DNA of 64,000 bases, taken from the NCBI RefSeq assembly GCF_030814115.1, contig NZ_JAUSUP010000005.1, forward strand, positions 100,032-164,031, given 5' to 3'. A model generated the notes under the pieces. That model was not told the origin of the DNA. It ran no database searches and saw only the letters and a list, made by a program, of their open reading frames with translations. The DNA is from Alkalibacillus filiformis (GTDB lineage Bacteria; Bacillota; Bacilli; Bacillales; Alkalibacillaceae). A program made the position numbers and the translations under genes. Below are positions 16,884 to 25,737 of this stretch, one piece after another (positions within the stretch are counted from its first letter, which is position 1; each line of letters starts with the position of its first letter).

Positions 16884-17324
16884 ATGCGTTTATGGTCAGT
16901 TCATCCGAAATATTTAGATGCAAAGGGACTTGTCGCTTTATGGCGTGAGACGCTACTAGCGCAAAAAGTCTTACTAGGTGAGACAAAGGGTTATCGTAAC
17001 CACCCTCAGCTTATCCGTTTTCGCGATCAAGCAAAACCGATTAATGCGGTAGGACATTATTTAAGTGGCGTTCATGAAGAGGCGACATTCCGTGGTTATC
17101 GCTTTGATCGAACTAAAATTATTTCACGACAAGAAGTTTCAGAAATCCCTTTAACGACTGGACAGTTAGCTTATGAGTGGGAACACTTATTAACAAAGCT
17201 AGAAACTAGAGACTCTAGTCGATTTGACCAACTAAAAGATTATGATTTAAATCACTTAGATCCTCATCCAATGTTTAAGTTAGTTGAAGGTTCAATCGAG
17301 CATTGGGAAAGGTTCGCGAAATAA
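16884..17324 (+). CDS. Pyrimidine-dimer DNA glycosylase (endonuclease V-like family)
   Basis: A 146-residue protein resembling the Pyr_excise family, which includes T4 endonuclease V. Such enzymes cut the glycosyl bond of UV-induced pyrimidine dimers and nick the DNA. The opening MRLWSVHPKYLDAKGLVALW and the block KGYRNHPQLIRF are conserved in small bacterial members. TAGGAGAGATCGC precedes ATG 16884. The pairing with a 5'-3' exonuclease gene fits excision repair. Activity is inferred from family only; many cellular members are untested. Confidence 0.78.
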   Translation: MRLWSVHPKYLDAKGLVALWRETLLAQKVLLGETKGYRNHPQLIRFRDQAKPINAVGHYLSGVHEEATFRGYRFDRTKIISRQEVSEIPLTTGQLAYEWEHLLTKLETRDSSRFDQLKDYDLNHLDPHPMFKLVEGSIEHWERFAK

Positions 17325-17343
17325 TGAACAGAAAGGAAATTGT

Positions 17344-17868
17344 ATGAGTCTAAAATTAATTAAACCAACCACATCATTACAAGATGCCTATATTGACTTT
17401 TACCAAGAGTGGGTTAATAGTGGAGAGGATATAATCCCTTCAGCCTTAAGAAAAGACCCATCGAACTTCGAAGCATTTGTTCAAAACTTAATCAGTACTG
17501 AAGAAGGGGTCGGTTTGCCAGAAGGGTATGTTCCTGCAACAACGAGATGGTTAGTCGATGAAAAGTATAAAATTTTAGGAGCATGTAATATACGTCACGA
17601 TTTAACAGGCCCTTTACTTGAAACAGGTGGACACGTCGGATATGGTGTCAGACCGTCTGAACGAGGGAAAGGGCATGCAACATTTATGTTAAATGAGTCG
17701 TTAACATTTTTAAAAGCATTAGAAGTGCCAAGAGCGTTAGTGACGTGTAATGATGGAAATGAAGCATCATTACGTGTTATTGAAAAATGCGGTGGTATGC
17801 AAGGGTTACCATTTACAGAGGAAGATGGTAATGTCGTTAGACGTTTTTGGATCGATTTAAGAGATTAA
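17344..17868 (+). CDS. GNAT family N-acetyltransferase
   Basis: A 174-residue acetyl-CoA-dependent transferase. The fold is seen in GGHVGYGVRPSERGKGHATF, the acetyl-CoA-binding motif A (V-x-RGKG-A), and in VTCNDGNEASLRVIEKCGG, motif B. The start at ATG 17344 follows AAAGGAAA; an earlier ATG at 17284 lies within the previous gene and has no ribosome site. It is the third or fourth gene of the repair-type operon by spacing, but a link to DNA repair is not shown. The acceptor is unknown. Confidence 0.88.
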   Translation: MSLKLIKPTTSLQDAYIDFYQEWVNSGEDIIPSALRKDPSNFEAFVQNLISTEEGVGLPEGYVPATTRWLVDEKYKILGACNIRHDLTGPLLETGGHVGYGVRPSERGKGHATFMLNESLTFLKALEVPRALVTCNDGNEASLRVIEKCGGMQGLPFTEEDGNVVRRFWIDLRD

Positions 17869-17957
17869 TAAATATACAAATGATAAGTGGAATGATTGGG
17901 GAAACGAACAGTTTTCTGTTATTCTTCTACTAACTAATTTTTAGGGGGTTTTTACAC

Positions 17958-18920
17958 ATGGAGCTTTTAGGGATTCATCATTTATCTGCTATGACTAAAA
18001 ATGCTCAAGATAATGTTGACTTTTATACAAAAGTTCTAGGAATGCGATTAGTGAAGAAGACAGTTAATCAAGATGACCCATCCATGTACCACTTATTTTA
18101 TGGAGATGAAGTCGGTAATCCCGGTACTGAGTTAACGTTTTTTGAAATGGATCAAATTGGACAAAACCATGATGGGAATAACAGCATTTCAACAACATCA
18201 TTACGTGTTCCAAATGACGAAGCGCTTAAATATTGGGAAGAGCGTTTGACTCATCTTGATGTGGAGCATGAAGGGATTGTTGAGCAGTTTGGACGTCGCG
18301 TCATCCCATTTCGAGATCATGAAAAGCAACGCCTCATGTTAGTGTCTGATGAGAAAAATGAAGGTGTTAGCGGTGGAATTCCGTGGCAGCAGTCTAAAGC
18401 TGATCCTCAACACGGCGTTATAGGCTTAGGTCCTATTCATTTAACAATACCAGACCTCGAACGAACGGAAGCAGTTTTAACTGAAGTGATGGGCTTTAGG
18501 AGATCTGGGACATATGAATTTACGCAGACTGAAAATGAAGTGGTCGTTTTTGAAACAGGAGAAGGTGGTGCAGGTGCTGAATTGCATGTCCATGTAAGCC
18601 CTAACTTACATCCAGAGCGGCTAGGACGAGGAGGCGTACACCACGTTGCTTTTCGTGTACAAAGTGAAGAAGAACTCTACCAATGGATTGATCGTCTAAA
18701 CCAATCTAAGCTCGGCAATTCTGGGTTCGTTGATCGTTATTATTTCAAATCAGTTTATTTTAGAGAACCAAATGGTATTCTGTTTGAGCTTGCGACAGAT
18801 GGACCTGGATTTACTACCGATGAAGACGAACTGAACTTAGGGGAAACGCTAGCTTTGCCTCCATTTTTAGAAGAGAAACGTGAAGAAATTACTAAAAACT
18901 TAAAGCCGATTAATTATTAA
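17958..18920 (+). CDS. Ring-cleaving dioxygenase (MhqO/MhqA-like glyoxalase family)
   Basis: A 320-residue extradiol-type dioxygenase with two glyoxalase/VOC modules. The first starts GIHHLSAMTKNAQDNVDFYTK and the second GLGPIHLTIPDLERTEAVL. Metal ligands are probably the His of HHLSA or IHLTI, His of GGVHHVAFRV, and Glu of GILFELATDGPG. Bacillus MhqO/MhqA are induced by quinones and hydroquinones and protect against them. I see no MhqR-type operator here. AGGGGGT lies upstream of ATG 17958. Likely single-gene, ended by a terminator. Confidence 0.88.
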   Translation: MELLGIHHLSAMTKNAQDNVDFYTKVLGMRLVKKTVNQDDPSMYHLFYGDEVGNPGTELTFFEMDQIGQNHDGNNSISTTSLRVPNDEALKYWEERLTHLDVEHEGIVEQFGRRVIPFRDHEKQRLMLVSDEKNEGVSGGIPWQQSKADPQHGVIGLGPIHLTIPDLERTEAVLTEVMGFRRSGTYEFTQTENEVVVFETGEGGAGAELHVHVSPNLHPERLGRGGVHHVAFRVQSEEELYQWIDRLNQSKLGNSGFVDRYYFKSVYFREPNGILFELATDGPGFTTDEDELNLGETLALPPFLEEKREEITKNLKPINY

Positions 18921-18927
18921 AAGATGG

Positions 18928-18961
18928 AAAGTCAGCATACGTTCAAGTAGCTGGCTTTTTT
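18928..18961 (+). terminator. Rho-independent terminator
   Basis: AAAGTCAGC (18928-18936) and GCTGGCTTT (18950-18958) pair with one G-T pair, followed by T residues, directly after the dioxygenase gene. Confidence 0.72.
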
Positions 18962-19050
18962 CATAAGCCGTAGTAGTAAGTAGCTTCATTTTTATGTAAA
19001 AACTGATACAATAAATAGAAGATTAATAGTTTATAGAAGGTGAACATATT

Positions 19051-19377
19051 ATGAGACAAGTCCATTGTCAGAACTGTGATCAATTAATTGAATCGAAGAA
19101 AGATTTGTTTACAACACAGATTTTCTTTATGGTCCAAGCTTATTGTAAGAAGTGTTACTTTGATAAAATTAAAAAAGTATCCTCTTTAGCTGTTAGTAAT
19201 ACACCGCTTAATGGTCGTTATTCTAACTTTCTAGCCGGGCTTACTTTAGTTGGATTAATATTAGTCTACTTTGCTGAAATTCAATACATCAAATATCCAT
19301 TAATTTTAGTTTTAGCTTTAGTGTTATTCATGCGTGTTTATTCATTTGTAAGGTTTGAGCGTCATTTGCCATTTTAA
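19051..19377 (+). CDS. Small zinc-ribbon membrane protein (108 aa)
   Basis: A 108-residue protein of unknown function. The N-terminus has two Cys pairs, CQNC (6-9) and CKKC (about 33-36), typical of a zinc ribbon. Two hydrophobic helices follow (about 53-71 and 76-93). GAAGGTG precedes ATG 19051. It ends 15 bases before the EamA transporter gene, so they are probably co-transcribed. The zinc ribbon may face the cytoplasm by the positive-inside rule (RFERH tail, KK in the linker). Confidence 0.72.
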   Translation: MRQVHCQNCDQLIESKKDLFTTQIFFMVQAYCKKCYFDKIKKVSSLAVSNTPLNGRYSNFLAGLTLVGLILVYFAEIQYIKYPLILVLALVLFMRVYSFVRFERHLPF

Positions 19378-19392
19378 AAGGTGTGTTTTGTT

Positions 19393-20277
19393 ATGAGAAG
19401 TAGTGTATGGCTTGTTTTGATCGGAGCTATTTTATGGGGGACGACAGGAACTGCACAAGCATTAGCACCTGAAGAGTCAACGCCATTAGTCGTAGGTGCA
19501 TTACGGTTACTAATTGGTGGTGGCTCTTTATTTTTATTGGTCTATTTTCAAAAGCGGTTATCGATCAAAGGGATCCCAAAAAAGCCTTTGCTCGTTAGTG
19601 CGATTGCGATGGCGTTGTATCAACCATTCTTCTTCTCAGGAGTTGATTTAACAGGAGTAGCGATCGGTACTGTCATTGCCATATGTAGTGCGCCCATTTT
19701 TGCAGGTTTAATGGAAGGTGTTATACATAAAAGGTTACCTGATCTCGTTTGGGCTATTTCGACAGTTCTAGCAGTGGTCGGTTGTTTATTGCTGTTTCAG
19801 TCAGGAGAGAGCGTGACTTTTAATTTTCTAGGAATGGTCTTTGCATTAATGGCAGGGTTAGCCTTTGCGATATACACGTTTGTTAGTAAAGATCTTGTGA
19901 CTAATTACCCTTCTGATGTTGTAGTTGCCGTCGTCTTTAGTACAGCGGCCATTTTCTTACTACCGATTCTTTTTGTCTATGATACGAGCTGGTTGGTTCA
20001 AAGTAGTGGCGCAATCAGCATGTTGCACTTAGGGTTAATTGCAACAGCATTGGCTTATTTGTTGTTCGCTAGAGGGTTAAAAGGAATTCCTGCATCTATG
20101 GCTGTTACGTTAGCTTTGGCTGAACCAGTGACAGCTGCTCTCCTTGGGATTCTTTTAATCGGCGAACCGTTAACGATTGTTTCTGGACTTGGGTTACTAT
20201 TATTAATCGTCGGTCTAGTATTACTTGCTAATAAGCCTAAGGTTTTAAATTTTATAACTGCTCATAAAAAAAGCTAA
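19393..20277 (+). CDS. EamA/DMT family transporter
   Basis: A 294-residue, ten-helix exporter of the drug/metabolite superfamily. Two EamA repeats are visible: the first starts VWLVLIGAILWGTTGTAQAL and the second after FNFLGMVFALMAGLAFAIY. Members export amino acids, amines or other metabolites. ATG 19393 follows AAAAGGTG; GTG at 19381 is an alternative. The stop codon lies in the arm of a terminator. The substrate cannot be read from sequence. Confidence 0.88.
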   Translation: MRSSVWLVLIGAILWGTTGTAQALAPEESTPLVVGALRLLIGGGSLFLLVYFQKRLSIKGIPKKPLLVSAIAMALYQPFFFSGVDLTGVAIGTVIAICSAPIFAGLMEGVIHKRLPDLVWAISTVLAVVGCLLLFQSGESVTFNFLGMVFALMAGLAFAIYTFVSKDLVTNYPSDVVVAVVFSTAAIFLLPILFVYDTSWLVQSSGAISMLHLGLIATALAYLLFARGLKGIPASMAVTLALAEPVTAALLGILLIGEPLTIVSGLGLLLLIVGLVLLANKPKVLNFITAHKKS

Positions 20278-20287
20278 GCTCTGTCGC
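20268..20287. terminator. Terminator overlapping the EamA stop codon
   Basis: AAAGCTAAGC and GCTTAGCTTT pair perfectly over 10 bp around a six-base loop, with A residues left and a T-rich flank right. It can serve both the EamA gene and the convergent YggT gene. Confidence 0.75.
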
Positions 20288-20293
20288 TTAGCT

Positions 20294-20599
20294 TTATTCT
20301 TTATTCCAACGACGGTCGAAACCTGTTACTAAACTCGTTAAGAAGTATCCAATCAGTGTATATATTAAGAACGCAAAAATCGCAGAAAACTCAACAACAA
20401 ATGTCCCATCTAATACTGTTGTTGGAAAAATCCCTTCAAAAGGATGTAAGAGAGGTTCACTCGTGTTGTACACCCACTCTACAAAAGGTGCTGTTTCTGA
20501 AGCGCCGAACAATTTTAAAATAATGCGAAAACCTAAAATCAATTGAACAATACCAATTACAATATTAATTAAATGATTAATAAAGCCAATTCCTTTCAT
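20294..20599 (-). CDS. YggT family membrane protein
   Basis: A 101-residue protein with two pairs of hydrophobic segments. The pattern of a first helix (IVIGIVQLILGFRIILKLF), an extracellular YNTSEPLLHPFEGIFP loop, and a second helix (FAFLIYTLIGYFLTSLV) fits the YggT family, often near cell-division or cation-homeostasis genes. Here it stands alone. GGAGGT lies upstream of ATG 20599. The precise function is not known. Confidence 0.83.
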   Translation of the reverse strand: MKGIGFINHLINIVIGIVQLILGFRIILKLFGASETAPFVEWVYNTSEPLLHPFEGIFPTTVLDGTFVVEFSAIFAFLIYTLIGYFLTSLVTGFDRRWNKE

Positions 20600-20767
20600 T
20601 TCAAAAACCTCCTTTATATTTTATGTTCCTCAACACATTTGTTTTTAAACTATTATTTACTAAATCAAAATTAAAAAAATGTGCTTATATTATATGCTAA
20701 ACCCCAATTGATGCATAAAATAACTTATACTTAGAGATTGGTTTGTTATAAGAAAGGAGTTCTTGTC

Positions 20768-21919
20768 GTGGGATTAAATGATGATGTTTTTCTAAAAAAT
20801 GAACGACAAGTTGAATTATATAAACGTGCGTCTAAAATAAGTGAACAAGTTAGTGAGAATGCCAAAGTAGCTGATCATGAAGCTCGTTTTTTAGATCAAA
20901 CTTTAAAAGTGTTGAAACGGTATAATTATTTATCCATCGTCTTACCTGAAGCATATGGTGGGGAAGATTTGAACTTATATGAATGGTTGCTCATGCAAGA
21001 AAAAGTAGCAGAAGGTGATGGAGCCACTGCTCTTTCGGTCGGTTGGCATCTAGGGCTATTAATGGAAATTAAAGCAGAAGGAATTTGGACTAATGCTGTT
21101 TATGAGTTCATCGCAACAGAAGCAGCTAAACAGAAACTCTTTAACCGTGCTTCAACAGAACGAAACACAGGGAGTCCAACACGTGGGGGCAGACCCGAAA
21201 CGATTGCAGTATTAGAACAAGATCAGTATGTCATTAATGGTCGTAAAACGTTTACGACTATGGCTGAGAAGTTGGATTTTGCCTTAGTTTCTGCTTATAT
21301 GCCCGATGAAGAGAAGGTCAGTTGGTTTTTAATTGATATGTTAAAAGAAGGTGTATCTATTGACCGAACATGGGATACGTTAGGTATGAGAGGGACTGGT
21401 AGTGATGATCTTGTATTAAAAGATGTTTCGATTGATTTAGAATTTCATCTTGAACAAAACAACAAGCAATCATTACCTAAAGCATGGCTGTTACATATAC
21501 CAGCGTGTTATTTAGGGATTGCACAAGCAGCTTTTAAAGAAGCTATTGTATTTGCTAAAAGTTTTCAGCCAAACAGTTTAGATCATCCAATAGCGAAAAC
21601 ACACCAAGTAAGACAAAAGTTAGGTGAGATGAGTTTATTGCTTATGCGTTCACGCCACCTTTTATTTGATTTAGCTAGAAGATGGGATGAAGAAGAACAA
21701 AGAGATCTTCTAGCAAATGAAATTGCAATGGTTAAAGTAAATGTGACAAACGATGCTCAGCGTGTTGTTGATCTGGCGATGCGAATTGCAGGAGGAAGAG
21801 GGCTTTCAAAATTTTTTAACTTTGAACGGTATTATCGTGATGTTCGTGCAGGACTTCATAACCCTCCATTAGACGACGTTGTTTATGAACAATTGGCGGC
21901 ATTAGCTTTAGATGAATAG
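20768..21919 (+). CDS. Acyl-CoA dehydrogenase family flavoprotein (YdbM-like)
   Basis: A 383-residue FAD enzyme that oxidises acyl-CoA or a related thioester. Domain order is an N-terminal helical part, the middle flavin-contact block (FTTMAEKLDFALVSAY and DTLGMRGTGSDDLVLKDV), and a C-terminal helical domain ending RIAGGRGLSKFFNFERYYRD. GTG 20768 lies 8 bases after AAAGGAG and gives nearly the 381-residue length of Bacillus YdbM; the ATG at 20738 has no ribosome site. There are no other fatty-acid genes beside it. It may act on an unusual thioester, as no partner CoA ligase is visible. Confidence 0.87.
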   Translation: MGLNDDVFLKNERQVELYKRASKISEQVSENAKVADHEARFLDQTLKVLKRYNYLSIVLPEAYGGEDLNLYEWLLMQEKVAEGDGATALSVGWHLGLLMEIKAEGIWTNAVYEFIATEAAKQKLFNRASTERNTGSPTRGGRPETIAVLEQDQYVINGRKTFTTMAEKLDFALVSAYMPDEEKVSWFLIDMLKEGVSIDRTWDTLGMRGTGSDDLVLKDVSIDLEFHLEQNNKQSLPKAWLLHIPACYLGIAQAAFKEAIVFAKSFQPNSLDHPIAKTHQVRQKLGEMSLLLMRSRHLLFDLARRWDEEEQRDLLANEIAMVKVNVTNDAQRVVDLAMRIAGGRGLSKFFNFERYYRDVRAGLHNPPLDDVVYEQLAALALDE

Positions 21920-21990
21920 TTAGCGCCCTTGCGAGGAAAAATAAACAAAATTATAATGAAAGTAATGATGGACGTAAGGAGAAGCGGGAT

Positions 21991-22152
21991 ATGACAACAG
22001 TATTAATTATATCAATTGCTATTGTAATTATTGTGACCATCTTAACGATTGTTGCAATTTCGAAAGGTTATGCTTATAACCATCAAGTTGACTCTTTGCC
22101 GGGAAGTGAAGATGAAGAGGGTCAAGAGACAGAAAAAAGCGAGGACAAATAA
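21991..22152 (+). CDS. ytzI: YtzI-like small membrane protein (53 aa)
   Basis: A 53-residue protein with one N-terminal membrane helix (TVLIISIAIVIIVTILTIVAI), then SKGYAYNHQVDSLPG and an acidic Lys/Glu tail. The helix followed by SKGYAY and a VDSLP segment resembles Bacillus YtzI. TAAGGAGAAGCGGG precedes ATG 21991. The function is unknown. The tail codons form one arm of the terminator that follows. Confidence 0.8.
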   Translation: MTTVLIISIAIVIIVTILTIVAISKGYAYNHQVDSLPGSEDEEGQETEKSEDK

Positions 22153-22167
22153 ATGTCCTCGCTTTTG
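22136..22167. terminator. Bidirectional terminator
   Basis: AAAAGCGAGGACA and TGTCCTCGCTTTT pair over 13 bp, with A residues on the left and T on the right. It overlaps the end of the ytzI-like gene and also serves the convergent thioredoxin-like gene. Confidence 0.88.
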
Positions 22168-22169
22168 TA

Positions 22170-22586
22170 TTAATCTAAAGCATAATGGTTTAAAAAGGCT
22201 TCAAATTCTTCTTCAGGAGCGGCCCCAACGATACGATTAACTTCTTCACCGTTTTCGTAATGAACAACAGTAGGAGTACTCTCGATTCCGTAGTTGTGCC
22301 AACCTTGTTCATATTCGAGTAAGTTGTAAAGAATTAAATCAACATCCATGTCCTCTGCAAGTGGTACTAATACAGGTGTCGTTTCTAAACAGTATTGGCA
22401 TTCAGGACTGTGGAAATACACTGTCACCTGTTCTTCCTCTTCTAATTCCGATTCTAACTCACTAGGTGTGAATTCGTTATCATAAAGTGGATCATCTGTA
22501 ACGTCTTCAGAAGAAGCATCCACTAATAAAATTAATGCGATAAATAATACAACGATGACACCACCGAATATTAATAATTTCTTCAT
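22170..22586 (-). CDS. Thioredoxin-like thiol-disulfide protein, membrane anchored
   Basis: A 138-residue protein with an N-terminal membrane anchor (residues 4-23), an acidic linker, and a thioredoxin domain with active site CQYC (Cys63, Cys66) and the cis-Pro segment STPTVVHY. It lies one base after the end of the BdbC gene, so the pair forms a disulfide-exchange unit outside the membrane. Length is close to BdbA of Bacillus. A CxYC pair suggests an oxidising or isomerising role. Its targets are unknown. AGGAGGAC precedes ATG 22586. Confidence 0.87.
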   Translation of the reverse strand: MKKLLIFGGVIVVLFIALILLVDASSEDVTDDPLYDNEFTPSELESELEEEEQVTVYFHSPECQYCLETTPVLVPLAEDMDVDLILYNLLEYEQGWHNYGIESTPTVVHYENGEEVNRIVGAAPEEEFEAFLNHYALD

Positions 22587-22587
22587 A

Positions 22588-23010
22588 TTAGTCCTCCTTT
22601 GAATATTTATAACCCATCACGCTTATAATGAGAATTAACGTAAAGGCTGTCCCTGCAAGGAAAGGGATTGTAATAAACCCTCCCCAATTAATGTATTGAG
22701 CAAGACAAGATACTTGTCCACATGAGGGCGATGAGTCTTGTAGCAACGTCACTTTTTGAATTGCATAATGATACCAAGCCGTTAAGAAGCCGATTATTGA
22801 AAAGACAACGCCATATATGAACACTTTACGGTCTTTAATAATAATCCCAATTAAATAGATTAATACAAGTGGGTACATGATGATTCGTTGGTACCAACAC
22901 AACAAACACGGTTCAAAGTTCTTGATCTCTGAAAAGTATAATGAACCTAGTGTGGCCACTAAAGCAATAACCCAACTAATAACCGCTAAATTTTCTGCTT
23001 TTTTATTCAT
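22588..23010 (-). CDS. bdbC: DsbB/BdbC family thiol-disulfide oxidoreductase
   Basis: A 140-residue, four-helix quinone-linked oxidase that reoxidises an extracellular thiol partner. The first Cys pair is CLLC (Cys35, Cys38) in EPCLLCWYQRI and the second is Cys97 and Cys102 in PSCGQVSCLAQ. Helices begin near 9, 41, 68 and 113. In Bacillus, BdbC works with the DsbA-like BdbD for folding of competence proteins. No BdbD is here; the partner is probably the thioredoxin-like protein next door. The ribosome site AGGAGAT lies ahead of ATG 23010. Confidence 0.92.
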   Translation of the reverse strand: MNKKAENLAVISWVIALVATLGSLYFSEIKNFEPCLLCWYQRIIMYPLVLIYLIGIIIKDRKVFIYGVVFSIIGFLTAWYHYAIQKVTLLQDSSPSCGQVSCLAQYINWGGFITIPFLAGTAFTLILIISVMGYKYSKED

Positions 23011-23149
23011 TATACGAATCTCCTATCACTTTAACATTGAGACTATATAAGAATTATATTATGAATGCTTGAATTAAGTAAGTAATTTGTTTGAACATTT
23101 TCTAACTAAATAAAATAGTGTATGATAATAAAAGATTGGAGGCACATGA

Positions 23150-23938
23150 ATGGGCAAATTTCATAATTTTAGTAGTCGAATTGGTACAGCGTTTGTAACG
23201 CTATTAATGGCATATGTTGTGTATTTATTATATTCTGGTTTTCATTTAGCAGAAGCTTATGATTTGTTGTCAAACCCGTTGATTTGGGCTGTTTTCATTT
23301 TATATTTAATGATTAGCTCCTATGTTAATGAATGGTTAGCTAAAAAGTTAGAAGATGATTCGAGGAGAATGTACGTATCACTTTATATGGTTTCAGGTAT
23401 GTTTATTTGGTTTCTAGCATATTCGCCGTTTATTTTTTCGTCATTCTTAATGTACATATATTTAGTTTTGTATAGTAGTATATTTACGGTTGTGGCGTTT
23501 ATTTTATTTTACTTCATAGAAAGATATACGAGACTATCGAGAAAACGACCATTTATCGTTGGGTTTCCGGCAATCGTTGTGTTATTGGTTATATTAATAG
23601 CTAATCCGTCGATTACTGAAGGATTAACCATTGAACAAAGTGATGGTGAGTATTACGCTTCATTTGATCGGATTAATGGAGAAGAAGTCGTGGAAATTCC
23701 AGTAGAAGAAGGCCATCATTATCAGTTTCAAGTTGAATGGGACTTAGAAGATGACACACTTCCACATGGTTTAAAAATTCATCCTTCCGCAAGTGATTTA
23801 GGTTCGATTGAGTATATAGGTGATGGTGAAGAGTGGCTTTATGAATTGGAAGTTGCTCGAGATGGCGAACTGCCAATCATCTTTCACGGAAAGAACATAG
23901 AAGGGTCGATCTCCTTTACTTGGGAAGAACTGAACTAA
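23150..23938 (+). CDS. Multi-helix membrane protein with C-terminal extracellular domain
   Basis: A 262-residue protein I cannot assign to a named family. It has five hydrophobic helices (about 11-30, 42-58, 74-92, 97-119 and 133-150) and a soluble part from residue 155 rich in Glu and Tyr, with EEGHHYQFQVEWDLEDD and a C-terminal FHGKNIEGSISFTWEE. The soluble part looks beta-rich, like a small sugar- or wall-binding domain, but this is a guess. TGGAGGCAC precedes ATG 23150. It is transcribed alone, as a terminator follows. Confidence 0.7.
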   Translation: MGKFHNFSSRIGTAFVTLLMAYVVYLLYSGFHLAEAYDLLSNPLIWAVFILYLMISSYVNEWLAKKLEDDSRRMYVSLYMVSGMFIWFLAYSPFIFSSFLMYIYLVLYSSIFTVVAFILFYFIERYTRLSRKRPFIVGFPAIVVLLVILIANPSITEGLTIEQSDGEYYASFDRINGEEVVEIPVEEGHHYQFQVEWDLEDDTLPHGLKIHPSASDLGSIEYIGDGEEWLYELEVARDGELPIIFHGKNIEGSISFTWEELN

Positions 23939-23947
23939 ATAAAGATG

Positions 23948-23979
23948 AGCTGCTGGTATTTAATCAGCAGCTTTTTTTG
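23948..23979 (+). terminator. Rho-independent terminator
   Basis: AGCTGCTG (23948-23955) and CAGCAGCT (23965-23972) pair perfectly and run into seven T residues. Confidence 0.88.
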
Positions 23980-23999
23980 TTAAGAGTTTGTAAAAGAGG

Positions 24000-24029
24000 T
24001 TGAAAAGAGTAGGTTAAAGATTATATTAT
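24000..24029 (+). promoter_or_regulatory. Promoter of the ars operon
   Basis: TTGAAA (24000-24005) and TATTAT (24024-24029) are separated by 18 bases. The ArsR palindrome begins one base after the -10 element, where repression would block polymerase. Confidence 0.55.
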
Positions 24030-24030
24030 A

Positions 24031-24050
24031 ATATAAGCATTTACTTATAT
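24031..24050. promoter_or_regulatory. Probable ArsR operator
   Basis: ATATAAG and CTTATAT form a 7-bp inverted repeat around six bases. ArsR/SmtB repressors bind such AT-rich imperfect palindromes at the start site. It lies 15 bases before the arsR GTG start. Confidence 0.65.
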
Positions 24051-24064
24051 AGAGGTGATCGAAC

Positions 24065-24406
24065 GTGACAATTCAAATGAAGGTAACGACTGACGAGCTT
24101 TCCAATGTATTAAAATTACTCGGTGAAAAGACGCGGTTGACCATTATGCAGTCTGTATATGTACGAGAACTTTGCGTTTGTGAATTAGTTGAGTTGCTTG
24201 ATATGTCACAACCAGCGATCAGTCAGCATTTAAGAAAGTTAAGAGATGCGAAGTTAGTTCAAGAAAAGCGAAAAGGAAATTGGATCTATTATAAGGTGAA
24301 TCACGATCACCTTAGTTACCATGTTGTAGAGATGATTATTAATGAACTACCTAGCATGGAAAATAAACTAAAAGAATTAGAGAAACAAAACTTATTATGT
24401 GAGTAG
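24065..24406 (+). CDS. arsR: ArsR family arsenic-responsive repressor
   Basis: A 113-residue winged-helix repressor that releases DNA when arsenite or antimonite binds. The metalloid site CVC is present (Cys37 and Cys39 in ELCVCEL) ahead of the recognition helix [18 protein letters not shown]. Translation starts at GTG 24065, behind AGAGGTGATC; a later in-frame ATG would cut the N-terminus. It heads arsR-arsB-arsC and should control the operon through the palindrome just upstream. Confidence 0.92.
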   Translation: MTIQMKVTTDELSNVLKLLGEKTRLTIMQSVYVRELCVCELVELLDMSQPAISQHLRKLRDAKLVQEKRKGNWIYYKVNHDHLSYHVVEMIINELPSMENKLKELEKQNLLCE

Positions 24407-24423
24407 TGAGAGGGGAGTACATC

Positions 24424-25725
24424 ATGGATATAACAATTGCTGTCATAATATTTTTAGCAACATTAACGTTAGTTATATGGCAGCCGAAAGGATTAGGCAT
24501 AGGTTGGTCAGCCTGTGCAGGTGCTTTAGTTGCTTTGATTGTTGGCGTTGTGACGCTACAAGATGTAGTTGATGTAACTGAACTTGTATGGAACGCGACA
24601 TTTGCCTTTGTAGCCATTATTATTATTTCTCTTATTTTAGATGAAATTGGTTTCTTTGAATGGTCAGCCTTGCATATGGCACGACTAGCTGGTGGTAGTG
24701 GTGTGAAAATGTTCGTGTTAGTTACAGTTTTAGGAGCTGCTGTAGCGGCTCTATTCGCTAACGATGGAGCAGCACTTATTTTAACGCCGATCGTTTTATC
24801 AATGGTTAGAGCACTTAATTTCAAAGAAGCGATGATTTTGCCTTTTATAATGGCGAGTGGTTTTATAGCGGATACGACATCTTTACCGCTAGTCATTAGT
24901 AACTTAGTCAATATCGTTTCTGCTGACTTTTTCGAAATAGGGTTCATTGAGTATATGTTACGAATGATGATTCCAAACTTATTTTCGATGGTAGCGAGTA
25001 TTATTGTTTTATATCTTTTCTTTAGAAAATCAATACCTAAAGACTATGATTTGAATAATTTGAAAGAACCTAAAGAAGCGATTACAGATCATAAGCTATT
25101 TCGCATCTCTTGGGTTATGTTAGGTGTCTTATTAATTGGGTACTTTATGACAGAAGGTTTAGAGACAGTTCCTGTTTCATTTGTAGCAGGTTTCATTGCT
25201 GTTATCTTTTTAATCTTAGCTAAAAGAAGCCCAGCGGTTCCAACAATGGAAGTCGTTAAAGGGGCTCCATGGGCGATCGTCTTTTTCTCAATTGGTATGT
25301 ATGTTGTCGTTTATGGATTACGTAATGTCGGTTTAACTGATGTGTTAGCACAATTAATTGAAACCTCAGCTGAACAAGGTGTATTAGCTGCAACTATGTC
25401 GATGGGCTTTATTGCAGCGATTCTATCGTCAGTTATGAATAATATGCCGACTGTTATGATCAATGCTTTAGCGATTGATGCAACTAATACAACAGGTGTA
25501 GTCAAAGAAGCTTTAATTTACGCGAATATCATTGGAAGTGACTTAGGTCCAAAGATTACACCAATCGGTTCATTAGCAACCCTACTATGGCTACATGTGT
25601 TATACAAGAAAGGTATTCATATTTCGTGGGGTTATTACTTTAAAGTAGGGCTAATCCTTACAGTACCAGTGCTTGTCATTACGTTGTTAGGCTTATATAT
25701 TTCATTAATCTTGATTAGTTTATAG
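24424..25725 (+). CDS. arsB: Arsenite efflux transporter ArsB
   Basis: A 433-residue membrane carrier of the ArsB/NhaD class with about 12 helices that expels arsenite. Conserved segments include the early [21 protein letters not shown], the [18 protein letters not shown] block, [17 protein letters not shown], and [22 protein letters not shown] precedes ATG 24424, 17 bases after arsR. With arsC downstream it makes a complete arsenate-resistance unit. Confidence 0.92.
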   Translation: MDITIAVIIFLATLTLVIWQPKGLGIGWSACAGALVALIVGVVTLQDVVDVTELVWNATFAFVAIIIISLILDEIGFFEWSALHMARLAGGSGVKMFVLVTVLGAAVAALFANDGAALILTPIVLSMVRALNFKEAMILPFIMASGFIADTTSLPLVISNLVNIVSADFFEIGFIEYMLRMMIPNLFSMVASIIVLYLFFRKSIPKDYDLNNLKEPKEAITDHKLFRISWVMLGVLLIGYFMTEGLETVPVSFVAGFIAVIFLILAKRSPAVPTMEVVKGAPWAIVFFSIGMYVVVYGLRNVGLTDVLAQLIETSAEQGVLAATMSMGFIAAILSSVMNNMPTVMINALAIDATNTTGVVKEALIYANIIGSDLGPKITPIGSLATLLWLHVLYKKGIHISWGYYFKVGLILTVPVLVITLLGLYISLILISL

Positions 25726-25737
25726 GAGTGATTTTAA

